Assembly (NCBI GenBank): GCA_964507325.1
Contig: CAZDQL010000047.1
Location: forward strand, 1-48,312
Source of the DNA: CAZDQL01 sp964507325
Lineage (GTDB): Bacteria; Planctomycetota; UBA1135; GCA-002686595
Length of the DNA stretch: 48,312 nt
Direction of reading: 5' to 3'
Made by a program: the position numbers and the translations under genes. Shown in pieces: positions 16,789 through 24,288 of the stretch. A model generated the notes under the pieces. The model ran no database searches. It had not been told where the DNA came from and saw only the letters and a list, made by a program, of their open reading frames with translations. Numbering within the stretch: the stretch's first letter is position 1; each line of letters opens with the position of its first letter.

Positions 16789-19700
16789 CGAGACCACCAG
16801 CGATCGAAACGCGGGTCGCTCTCCCCAAGTCGCCAGCCCTATGCGATGCCGCCCCTCGATCGGGTTGATCGACACCCGATCCAGGAGCATCACCCCGTCG
16901 ATCGACGCGCTGCACCAACCGTCGAGGTAGATCAGGGTCACCACCCGCTCCTCCTCTTCCCCCAGGTCGGGGAGATCGACCGGGTCGCACTGGTAGACCA
17001 GGCGGTCGTAGCGCTCGAGCCGCGCACCGACTTCGTTCGTCCCGCGGGGCACCAGGATCAGGTTCCAGCCGGAGAGGCCGTCGCTCTTGCCCTCTCCCTG
17101 GAACGTGATCAGGAACTTGGGCGCGTCCCCTCCCACCACCGTCGCCTCGATCTTCAAGGCGGAGAGGTCGTCGGTGAGGTTCGACTTCAGCCAGAGCAGG
17201 TTCGACGGCGAGTCCTTCGGGAAACCCGGCCGCACCGTGAAGAGGCGCCAGCCCACCGCGCCGTCGGTGTCGGTCCCGTAGAAGGCCTTGTTGCGCGCGC
17301 GGAAGGAGCCCACTTCCACCCGTCCGCGGGACTTGAAGGAGCGGGCGTCCAGCGTCGCGATCCGCTTCCAGCTCGTCTCCAACTCCTCCGGGCGCCAGGG
17401 GCGCTCGACCGGGGGATCGGAGTCCGACGTGAAACCGAGAGTCGACCCGTCGGGTCGGGAGAGCGCCATCACCATCCCCGCCGTCCCGCCGCGGTTGCGG
17501 ATCTTGACCAGCACCTCGTTGCGGCCCGCCTCCAAGCGCACTGGAAAGCGTTGCCCATCGGGAGCGTTCACCGTCGGGCCGCGCCAGCCGATGTTGCTGC
17601 CGTTGCGACCGCGACCGCGGTAGGAGCCGATGCGCCGCTGGTTGACGAAGACCACCACGTCGTCGTCCGCGCGCACGTGCGCCGTCGCATCGGTCGCCTC
17701 GGGGAGGGTGACGTGGGTCACGGCGTAGATGGCTGAGTTGTCGTCCCCGTACGGCTCGTAGTCGAAGCGCAGCCAGCCGCTGGGGTAGAGCTCGACGTTG
17801 CGGTGGCCGCCGCCGCGGATCCAGCTCTTGGGCGGGGCGTGCCAGAAGAGTTGGGTCCGATCGCGACGGCTCGAGCGCCAGGTCATCGGCTGGACGTCGA
17901 AGTCGATCTCGCGCTCCGGCGCGAAGACGCAGGCGCCGGGATCGGAGTGCAGGGCGAAGAAGGGCCCGATCACCGTCCAGTCGAAGAGGATCCCGAGCTC
18001 CGCGCGCAGATCCTCGCAGTTCTCCAGCCGCTCGCGCCGCGCCTCCCTCATCAAGCGGCGCTCGATCGCGTCGCGGGGCAGGGGGGAGTTGGGGTGTTCG
18101 GCGAAGCGCTCCTCGAAGGGGTCCAGGTCCTCGTCGGCGAGCGCCTCCAGCTCGCGACCGAGGAGGCGGCGGTCCGACTCCTCCAGCGGAAAGCCGAAGG
18201 AGACCAGGTCGTCGAAGACCTGCGGACCGAAGGCGCGCCCCAGGTAGCGGGTCAGGGAGCGCACGATCTCGTGCTCGCGCCCGTCGCGCACCGGCTCCTC
18301 GCGGTACTCGCGGAAGAAGCGCCGCATCGGCGTCCAGTCGTGCCGTCCCCTCCCGCGGTCCGCGTACTCCTCGACGAAGTGCAGGAAGAAGCCCGCGCTG
18401 GGCCCGTAGTTCTGGATGCGCCAGTACTCGAGGTCGCGGTCCAGGAAGTACGTCTTGAAGGCGGTCAGGTTCCCCTCGAAGGAGTGCAGCTGGTCGCCTT
18501 CGTGGGCCAGGGCCTCGTGGGCGTAGGCGGCGCCCAGGTTCGCCAAACCCTCGCGGAAGCCGGCGAAGATGGGGATGGTGTCGTCGACGCAGTGGGTCAG
18601 CTCGTGGTAGAGCAGCCCGGTGTCGACGCGCACCACCCTAGAGGGAAAGGGATTGGCGCGACCGATGTCGATGCGCTTCCCGCCGCCGACGCCGCCGCCA
18701 AAATCCCACAGCTCCTTGAAGTAGACGGTGATGCGATCCCCACCGGGGTTGGGCAGACGCCCGAAGAGGTCGGTCAGGAAGACGTAGGCCAGGTCGAAGC
18801 GCAACGTGGACTCGAGGGGGATCCCCTCCACCAGGTCCCGGGGGCCGATGAAGAGGTGGCAGTGGCTGGCGACCACGTCGGTGCGCTCCCAAGCGGGGTG
18901 CTCGACGACGGCGCGCACCTTCTCCGCCTGGTCGGGGGGCGTGGCGGCCAAGTGCTCGGCGCCGACCTTTTCGAGGCACGACTGGGCGTCTTCGTAGAGC
19001 TCGATGCCGTCGACCCGCCGCAGCTTGCGGTAGAGGGCCAGGGCCAGGGGGCGCTGGCCCTCCTCGGCCAGGTCGTCGGCGACCTCGAGCAGCTCGTGCG
19101 TGCGCCCGTGCTCGTCGACGAGCTGCGCGAGCCGCGCCTCCTCCGTCGACGAGAGCTCGGTCAGCAGGCGCCGGCGCAGATCCTCCGCGCCGAGGGTGAC
19201 CCGCTTGGCGTCGGACAGCGCCCCCAGCACCTTCTGATCCACGTCCAGAGCCAGCTCGCCCCCCGCCTCCTCGAGCAGCCGCAGCGCGCCGTGCAGCTGG
19301 CGGCGCCCCACCATGCGCCCCGCCTCCAGGCGGAAGACGCGCACCTTCTCGGCGCGGATGCGCTGTTCGACGATCATCCCCTCGACCGAGCTGATCTCCG
19401 CCGGGGGGAAGCGGCCCACCTCGACCAGGACGTCGCGGAAGCGCTCCTTGGTCGCGTCGTCGGCAGCCTGGCGCAGCCCCCGCTCGAGCAGCTCCCACGC
19501 CCCGGGAGCGTCGCGGGCGGACTTCAGGCGCCGCGCCTCGGCGAGGGTGGCCTCCAGCCGCTCGTGCCCCTCGGGGCCCGCGTAGGTCGGCACCTCCACC
19601 GCCAACAGGTCGGCGAAACCGTCTTCGTCGAGCCAGACGTCGTCGACCACGGGGGGGCGGACGGGGTCCTCTCCCCCCCCGGTGAAACCGATGCGCACCG

Positions 19701-20025
19701 AGATCAGCTCGCCGGCCCGCAGGGATTCACCCTCCGGCAGGGCCAGGTCGAAGGCCAGATGGGTCGGCCGTCCCAGCGGCCAGCGCGAGGCCCTCGGCCG
19801 CAGCTCGTGGTTGCTGGTGACGAGGTCGAGCCCCGCCCGGGTCAGGGAGACGCGCAGGCCAAGGCCGGCGGGGAGTCTCTCGGTCGGCGTGCAGGCGAGC
19901 CGTAGGGTGAAGGTGGCGGCGTCGCTGACGGGGGTGGCGACTGCTTCCACCTCGACCGGCAGCGGCTCGGGATCGCCGGACGCGGCGAGGAGAGGCAGGC
20001 AGAGGCAGAGGGAGCAGCCGACCAT
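16777..20025 (-). CDS. Secreted HELTH zinc-metallopeptidase-like protein with C-terminal carbohydrate-binding-like domains
   Basis: 1082 residues with a short signal sequence (CSLCLCLPLLAASG). Residues 25-140 look like a beta-sandwich. Residues 150-380 are helical and tetratricopeptide-like. Around residue 470 lies LLYHELTHCVDD, an HExxH zinc site (His474, Glu475, His478), followed by GFREGLANLGAAYAHEA with a possible third ligand at Glu492; this resembles the peptidase MA/M60-like gluzincins. Residues 720-900 contain an apparent PA14/jelly-roll-like domain (ATAHVRADDDVVVFVNQRRIG, GRNEVLVKIRNRGG). Residues 950-1082 look like a laminin-G/DUF1080-like sandwich (VTLIYLDGWCSASIDG). It is probably exported and acts on a protein or glycoprotein. 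It lies 37 nt after recG on the same strand. Family assignment is by motif only. Confidence 0.75.
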   Translation of the reverse strand: MVGCSLCLCLPLLAASGDPEPLPVEVEAVATPVSDAATFTLRLACTPTERLPAGLGLRVSLTRAGLDLVTSNHELRPRASRWPLGRPTHLAFDLALPEGESLRAGELISVRIGFTGGGEDPVRPPVVDDVWLDEDGFADLLAVEVPTYAGPEGHERLEATLAEARRLKSARDAPGAWELLERGLRQAADDATKERFRDVLVEVGRFPPAEISSVEGMIVEQRIRAEKVRVFRLEAGRMVGRRQLHGALRLLEEAGGELALDVDQKVLGALSDAKRVTLGAEDLRRRLLTELSSTEEARLAQLVDEHGRTHELLEVADDLAEEGQRPLALALYRKLRRVDGIELYEDAQSCLEKVGAEHLAATPPDQAEKVRAVVEHPAWERTDVVASHCHLFIGPRDLVEGIPLESTLRFDLAYVFLTDLFGRLPNPGGDRITVYFKELWDFGGGVGGGKRIDIGRANPFPSRVVRVDTGLLYHELTHCVDDTIPIFAGFREGLANLGAAYAHEALAHEGDQLHSFEGNLTAFKTYFLDRDLEYWRIQNYGPSAGFFLHFVEEYADRGRGRHDWTPMRRFFREYREEPVRDGREHEIVRSLTRYLGRAFGPQVFDDLVSFGFPLEESDRRLLGRELEALADEDLDPFEERFAEHPNSPLPRDAIERRLMREARRERLENCEDLRAELGILFDWTVIGPFFALHSDPGACVFAPEREIDFDVQPMTWRSSRRDRTQLFWHAPPKSWIRGGGHRNVELYPSGWLRFDYEPYGDDNSAIYAVTHVTLPEATDATAHVRADDDVVVFVNQRRIGSYRGRGRNGSNIGWRGPTVNAPDGQRFPVRLEAGRNEVLVKIRNRGGTAGMVMALSRPDGSTLGFTSDSDPPVERPWRPEELETSWKRIATLDARSFKSRGRVEVGSFRARNKAFYGTDTDGAVGWRLFTVRPGFPKDSPSNLLWLKSNLTDDLSALKIEATVVGGDAPKFLITFQGEGKSDGLSGWNLILVPRGTNEVGARLERYDRLVYQCDPVDLPDLGEEEERVVTLIYLDGWCSASIDGVMLLDRVSINPIEGRHRIGLATWGERPAFRSLVVSRGR

Positions 20026-20062
20026 GGTGGGGTGTCGAGACTACCCGCTCCGCCCCCCACGG

Positions 20063-22129
20063 TCACGGTGAGGCGGACTCGGCCGCCGTCGCGCGCGCCA
20101 GGTAGTGGTCGCGCAGCTGCGGCCGCGCCTTCATCACGTCCCGCGCCGCCAAGACCAGGTCCAGGTCCCGCTCCGGATCGACCAGCCCCTCCAGGTTGAC
20201 CCCCGACTGGCGCACGCCGGCCAGGTCCCCCATCCCGCGCTGGGCCAGGTCCGCCTCGGCGATCTCGAAGCCGTCCTGACTGCGCTCGAGGAGCTGGAAG
20301 CGCTCGTGCGCCTTGGGATCCCCGACCAGGAAGCACCAGGCGTCGCGCGCGCCGCGCCCCACGCGGCCGCGCAGTTGGTGGAGCTGGGCGAGACCGAGGC
20401 GCTCGGCGTTCTCGATCACCACCACGGTGGCGGCGGGGACGTCCACCCCCACCTCGATCACGGTGGTGGCGACCAGCATGCCGATCTCGCCGCGGCGGAA
20501 GCGGTCCAGGTGCCAGGCGCGCTCCTCGGCGGGGAGGCGCCCGTGCACCAGCTCGATCCCGAAGGGGGCCAGGGGGGAGTCGAGGGCTTGGCGGTAGCGC
20601 CGCTCGGCGGCGGCGGTGCGTCCCGCCCCTCCCTCGCCGTTCGCTCCGATCCGGGGACAGACCCAGTAGACCTGCTCGCCGAGCTCCAAGCGCTCGGCGA
20701 GGAAGCTGGAGATCCCCTTGACCTCGTCGGGGGGGATCCAGCGCGTCTCGATCGTCCCGCGCCCCGGCGGCAGTTCCCGCAGGGTGCTGACCTCGAGGTC
20801 GCCGTAGACGGTCAGCGCCAGGGTGCGCGGGATCGGCGTGGCGGTCATCAGGAGCAGGTGCACGTCGACCCCCTTGTCCGCCAGCGCGGCGCGTTGGCCG
20901 ACGCCGAAGCGGTGCTGCTCGTCGATGACCGCCAGGTCGAGGCGCTGGAAGACGACGTCCGAGGAGAAGAGGGCGTGGGTGCCGAAAACGACCTGGACCT
21001 CGCCGCACGCCAGGCGCTGGGTGAGGAAGCGCCGTTCGTCGCGCTGCAGGGAGGCGGTGAGCAGGCCCACCTCGATACCGGCCTCCCGCAGGAGCTCTGC
21101 CGCGCCGTAGTAGTGCTGCTCCGCCAGCACCTCGGTGGGCGCCATGATCGCGGCCTGTCCGTCGTTCTCCACCACCGCCATGGCGGCGTAGAGGGCGAGC
21201 ACGGTCTTGCCGGCACCGACCTCCCCTTGCAGCAGACGGCGCATCGGTGCGCGGCGGGCGAGGTCGCGGCGCAGCTCCTTCACCACCTCCTTCTGGCCGG
21301 CGGTGAACTCGAAGGGGAAGCGGCGCAGGAGCTCGCGGTCGAGTTCGGCCCTGATCCGCACCGCGCGCGCTCCTCCTCCCGCCTGGCTGCCGCGTCGGGC
21401 GTGCACCTTGGCCTGCACCGCGAGCAGGGGTTCGAAGGCCAGACGCCGCCGCGCGGCCTCGAAGACGGGACGGTTCGCAGGCGCGTGGGCGGCGGCGAGG
21501 GCGCTGGGGAGGGAGGGCAGGTCGAGGTCGGCGAGGACAGTCTTCGGGAGGAGTTCGCACACCCCCGCCGCGTGGCCCTCGGCGACCTCGCGGCACCAGC
21601 CGGCGAGGGTGTGGGCGCCGATCCCCTCGGCGCTGGGGTAGATCGGCTCCAGAGCGCCGGCGGGGGGCAGGGGACGCTCCTCGCGCCCCACCCGCGGCGC
21701 CACCAGGGCGAGCTTGCCCCGCGCGCGCACCACCTTGCCGGCGAGCTCCACCTCGTCGCCGGTGGCGAGCGCCTCCGCCATCCAGGGCTGGTTGAACCAG
21801 AGGGCGTCGACCTGACCGCTGGAGTCCTCCAGGGTGGCGCGGAAGGTCGAACGCCGTCCCCCGGTGCGCTGCAGGCGCGCCGCGACGATCTTTCCTCGCA
21901 CCCGCGCAGGGTGCCCCTCCTCGACCTCTGCCGCCGGCACCACCGCCGGCCACTCGCGCAGCCCGAGCGGCATGAGGAACATCAGGTCGCGCTGGCAGCG
22001 CAACCCGGCCCGCTCCAAGGTCGCCGCACGCGCGGGCCCGATCCCGCGCAGATCGGTCAGCGGGCCGATCGGGTCGGGCCCGGGGGGTGCGGGCTCTCTC
22101 GAGCTGGTCTTGCGAGGGGCGGGGGGCAC
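20063..22129 (-). CDS. recG: ATP-dependent DNA helicase RecG
   Basis: Rescues stalled replication forks and remodels branched DNA. 688 residues, the usual RecG length. The N-terminal helix-hairpin segment (LRGIGPARAATLERAGL) and OB-fold wedge domain come first. SF2 motifs follow: LLQGEVGAGKTVLA (Walker A, 302-309), APTEVLAEQHY, VFGTHALFSSDV, VIDEQHRFGVGQR (DEQH, 403-406), LMTATPIPRT and VVVIENAERLGLAQLHQLRGRVGRG. The C-terminal RecG domain carries FELAEADLAQRGMGD-like sequence (read here as FEIAEADLAQRGMGDL). The start is a GTG; an upstream ATG at 22140 is out of frame. The first 20 residues are Pro-rich and not conserved. Confidence 0.96.
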   Translation of the reverse strand: MPPAPRKTSSREPAPPGPDPIGPLTDLRGIGPARAATLERAGLRCQRDLMFLMPLGLREWPAVVPAAEVEEGHPARVRGKIVAARLQRTGGRRSTFRATLEDSSGQVDALWFNQPWMAEALATGDEVELAGKVVRARGKLALVAPRVGREERPLPPAGALEPIYPSAEGIGAHTLAGWCREVAEGHAAGVCELLPKTVLADLDLPSLPSALAAAHAPANRPVFEAARRRLAFEPLLAVQAKVHARRGSQAGGGARAVRIRAELDRELLRRFPFEFTAGQKEVVKELRRDLARRAPMRRLLQGEVGAGKTVLALYAAMAVVENDGQAAIMAPTEVLAEQHYYGAAELLREAGIEVGLLTASLQRDERRFLTQRLACGEVQVVFGTHALFSSDVVFQRLDLAVIDEQHRFGVGQRAALADKGVDVHLLLMTATPIPRTLALTVYGDLEVSTLRELPPGRGTIETRWIPPDEVKGISSFLAERLELGEQVYWVCPRIGANGEGGAGRTAAAERRYRQALDSPLAPFGIELVHGRLPAEERAWHLDRFRRGEIGMLVATTVIEVGVDVPAATVVVIENAERLGLAQLHQLRGRVGRGARDAWCFLVGDPKAHERFQLLERSQDGFEIAEADLAQRGMGDLAGVRQSGVNLEGLVDPERDLDLVLAARDVMKARPQLRDHYLARATAAESASP

Positions 22130-22212
22130 GTGGACGTCATTGTGTCAGGGCAGGATCCGGGATGCTCGGACCCGTCGGGAGGGGGCGCGGTTGCGGGCGA
22201 CCCCGCGTCGAT

Positions 22213-22695
22213 TCAGCGCTTGAAGCGGGCGTCCGACTTCACGCTACGGATCTCGTCCTTGAACGGCTCGAGCCAGCCCAGTCGTACGGCGTGCGGGTCC
22301 TCGAACTCGGGCACGTAGGGCTTCACGTCCAGGAGCGGCGTCCCGTCCAGCACGTCCAGCCGGTCGACGTGGACGAGGTTGCCCTCCACGCGCACCAGCT
22401 CCACCAGGGACAGTCCGATCGGATTGGGACGGCTGGGCGCACGGGTGGCGAAGACGCCCCGCAGCTCGGTGTCCAGGAAGGGGGTCACCACCAGCTTGGT
22501 CTGGCGCACCTCGTGGAAGTGGTAGAGGAGATAGACGTGGGAGAAGCCGTCCAGGTCCTGCAGGCCGTCGACGAACGCGGGGAAGACCTCGATGAACCCC
22601 GCTCGGCTCACGTCGCTCGCGGGCTGGATCGGCATGTCCTCCAGGCGATGGAAGGGGCTGTGGATCGTGCCGATCGGTTGGTAGGTGATCTCCAT
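22213..22695 (-). CDS. trmO: tRNA (N6-threonylcarbamoyl-A37) methyltransferase TrmO
   Basis: 160 residues, the TrmO/TsaA (UPF0066) family, which uses SAM to N6-methylate t6A37 in ACY-decoding tRNAs. The signatures are clear: the start YQPIGTIHSPFHR, GFIEVFPAFVDGLQDLDGFSHVYLLYHFH, and RAPSRPNPIGLSLVEL at 85-100, then DGTPLLDVKPYVPEFE. An AGGGCGC sits just before the ATG. It is not a DNA or antibiotic methyltransferase. It lies between recG and an MFS gene on the same strand, with short gaps (83 and 82 nt). Confidence 0.95.
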   Translation of the reverse strand: MEITYQPIGTIHSPFHRLEDMPIQPASDVSRAGFIEVFPAFVDGLQDLDGFSHVYLLYHFHEVRQTKLVVTPFLDTELRGVFATRAPSRPNPIGLSLVELVRVEGNLVHVDRLDVLDGTPLLDVKPYVPEFEDPHAVRLGWLEPFKDEIRSVKSDARFKR

Positions 22696-22777
22696 GCGCC
22701 CTGCCTGTTCACGGGGTCGGGACGGCTCTCGGAGGCTCGCGTCGCTGCGACCGAGAGGATGGGCTGCATCGTAGCCG

Positions 22778-23992
22778 TCAGGCGTGGGCTCCGCTTCTCT
22801 CCACAGGCCGCAGCAACACCCAGGTCAGCACCGCCGCCGTCAAGTACAACCCCACCGTTACCAGCATCAGAACCGAGTAGTCGTTCCCGCTGGCGTCCAG
22901 CACCCGGCCCGCCGCCAGCGGTCCCACCACCCAGCCGATCCCCCACAGGGTGGCATTGATCCCCGTCTGCATCTCCCGCGCCCCCGGCGGGGTCGACTGC
23001 ATCATCAGGTTCTTGTGGATCGGGTGGGTCGAGTTCATCAGCGCGCCGCGCATCAGGAAGGCGGCGATCGCCACCGGTAGGTTGGTGGTGAAGGCCAAGA
23101 GCAGGAAGAAGGGGATCGAGGAGAGCTCGATGGTGACGATGCTGCGCACGAACCCCATGCGCGAGAGGGCCAGGGGGGTGGACAGGAAGCCGATGCTCGT
23201 CATCACCATCCCCGCCGCGAAGAGGGTCCCCCAGGGGCCCGCCTCCATGCCGAAGCGGTCCTTGAAGTAGAGCGGCAGGAAGGGGATGCAGAACCCGGAG
23301 CCGCAGGCGATCAGGAACTGGGGCGTCGCGAAGCGCGCCAGCAGGGCGCGATGCCGGACGAGCACCGGCCAGAGCGCGGTTCCTCGCTCCAGCTCCGGCG
23401 CGCGCCGGGGGATGCGCGCGTAGGCCAGCGCCGCGCCGATCGAAACCGCCCCGGCGGCCATGATCGCCCAGCGGGTGGCGAACGCCTCGCCGCCGAGGCG
23501 CTCCTGGGCCAGAGCGACGAAACGCCCCGCGGCGAAGGCCCCCACCACCGCCGCCAGCGTCCTCACCGCCTCCGCCAACCCGAAGACCCCCGCCCGCTCT
23601 CCAGTGGCCGTGTGCTGGAAGAGGAAGGGGGCGATCGCCACGTAGTGCAGGGTCATGGCGAGACCCGCCACGAAATTCACCACGGTCAGCGACCACACGC
23701 TCGAGAGCCACGGCAGGACCATGTAGGCCACGCCACCACCGAGCGCCGCGATGACGAAGATCCCCGCCGCCGAGCGCCGCGCGAGCAGGACCGCCACCGG
23801 GATGGCGACCAGCACCTTGCCCCAGGAGTCCGCGGAGAGGACGTGCCCCACCTCCGTCTTGCTGAGGCCGATCACGTCCAGGTAGCGCGCCAACAGGGTG
23901 AAGGCCACCGTGTGGGCCGCGCCGGTCAGGGCGGAGCCGACCAGGTAGTGACGGACGGAGGGGGAGTCGGGGATGGTGACGCGCAGTCCCAT
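22778..23992 (-). CDS. Major facilitator superfamily transporter
   Basis: 404 residues with about 12 hydrophobic helices in two bundles of six. The loop after helix 2 (SADSWGKVLVAIPVAVLLARRS) is the position of the MFS G-x-L-(A/S)-D-R/K-x-G-R-R motif, which is only loosely matched. The helix 4 to 5 region (GLAMTLHYVAIAPFLFQHTATGERAGVFGLAEAVRTL) resembles MFS sets annotated as sugar or drug transporters. Substrate unknown. There is no neighbour that fixes its role. Confidence 0.85.
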   Translation of the reverse strand: MGLRVTIPDSPSVRHYLVGSALTGAAHTVAFTLLARYLDVIGLSKTEVGHVLSADSWGKVLVAIPVAVLLARRSAAGIFVIAALGGGVAYMVLPWLSSVWSLTVVNFVAGLAMTLHYVAIAPFLFQHTATGERAGVFGLAEAVRTLAAVVGAFAAGRFVALAQERLGGEAFATRWAIMAAGAVSIGAALAYARIPRRAPELERGTALWPVLVRHRALLARFATPQFLIACGSGFCIPFLPLYFKDRFGMEAGPWGTLFAAGMVMTSIGFLSTPLALSRMGFVRSIVTIELSSIPFFLLLAFTTNLPVAIAAFLMRGALMNSTHPIHKNLMMQSTPPGAREMQTGINATLWGIGWVVGPLAAGRVLDASGNDYSVLMLVTVGLYLTAAVLTWVLLRPVERSGAHA

Positions 23993-24068
23993 GGGGCGCA
24001 GATCGGTTCGACCGGCGCCGAGGGGTCTGGCGTCTGCCCCTCTCCGCGGCCAGTGGCGCTTATCTAAC

Positions 24069-24282
24069 TGAACTGCCTCCCTTCCGTGGGCTTCTCGGAG
24101 GTCAACGTTGCGGCGCCCGTGCTGGCGCCTCCATTCAGGCCGCCCTACGCCTCAACTCCGAGCCGTGGCGATTCGTCCCTGTCACCGAGGCCCTCAGCCG
24201 AGGGGCGGGCGCTCCAAACCTCTGGCAGCAATAGGGTTAGGGCCGGGCCCCGTGCAAGAAGCACACCAAAAGGGGGCAGTTC
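24069..24282 (+). mobile_element. MITE-like element, copy 1
   Basis: A 214-bp non-coding block with imperfect terminal inverted repeats. The left end is TGAACTGCCTCCCTTCCGTG; the right end read on the minus strand is TGAACTGCCCCCTTTTGGTG. The left arm, about 34 bases through TCTCGGAGGTC, is nearly identical to that of copy 2 at 26878. The interior is diverged. No transposase frame fits inside and no target duplication is visible. It ends seven bases past the stop of the sigma-factor fusion gene and accounts for most of the 296-bp gap between that gene and the MFS gene. Confidence 0.65.
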
Positions 24283-24288
24283 AGGAGT

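Noticed and set aside
17803..19905. Long rightward open frame of 700 codons opposite the zinc-protease-like gene
   Set aside because: The leftward gene has a signal peptide, an HELTH motif and coherent domains; the opposite frame is Val/Gly/Arg/Asp-rich shadow.
20105..22318. Long rightward open frame of 737 codons
   Set aside because: It is antisense to recG and trmO, which have complete family motifs.
24069..24282. Integron attC site or CRISPR repeat as explanation for the 215-bp elements
   Set aside because: No GTTRRRY core sites, no integrase, and only two copies with no short spacers; terminal inverted repeats fit a MITE better.
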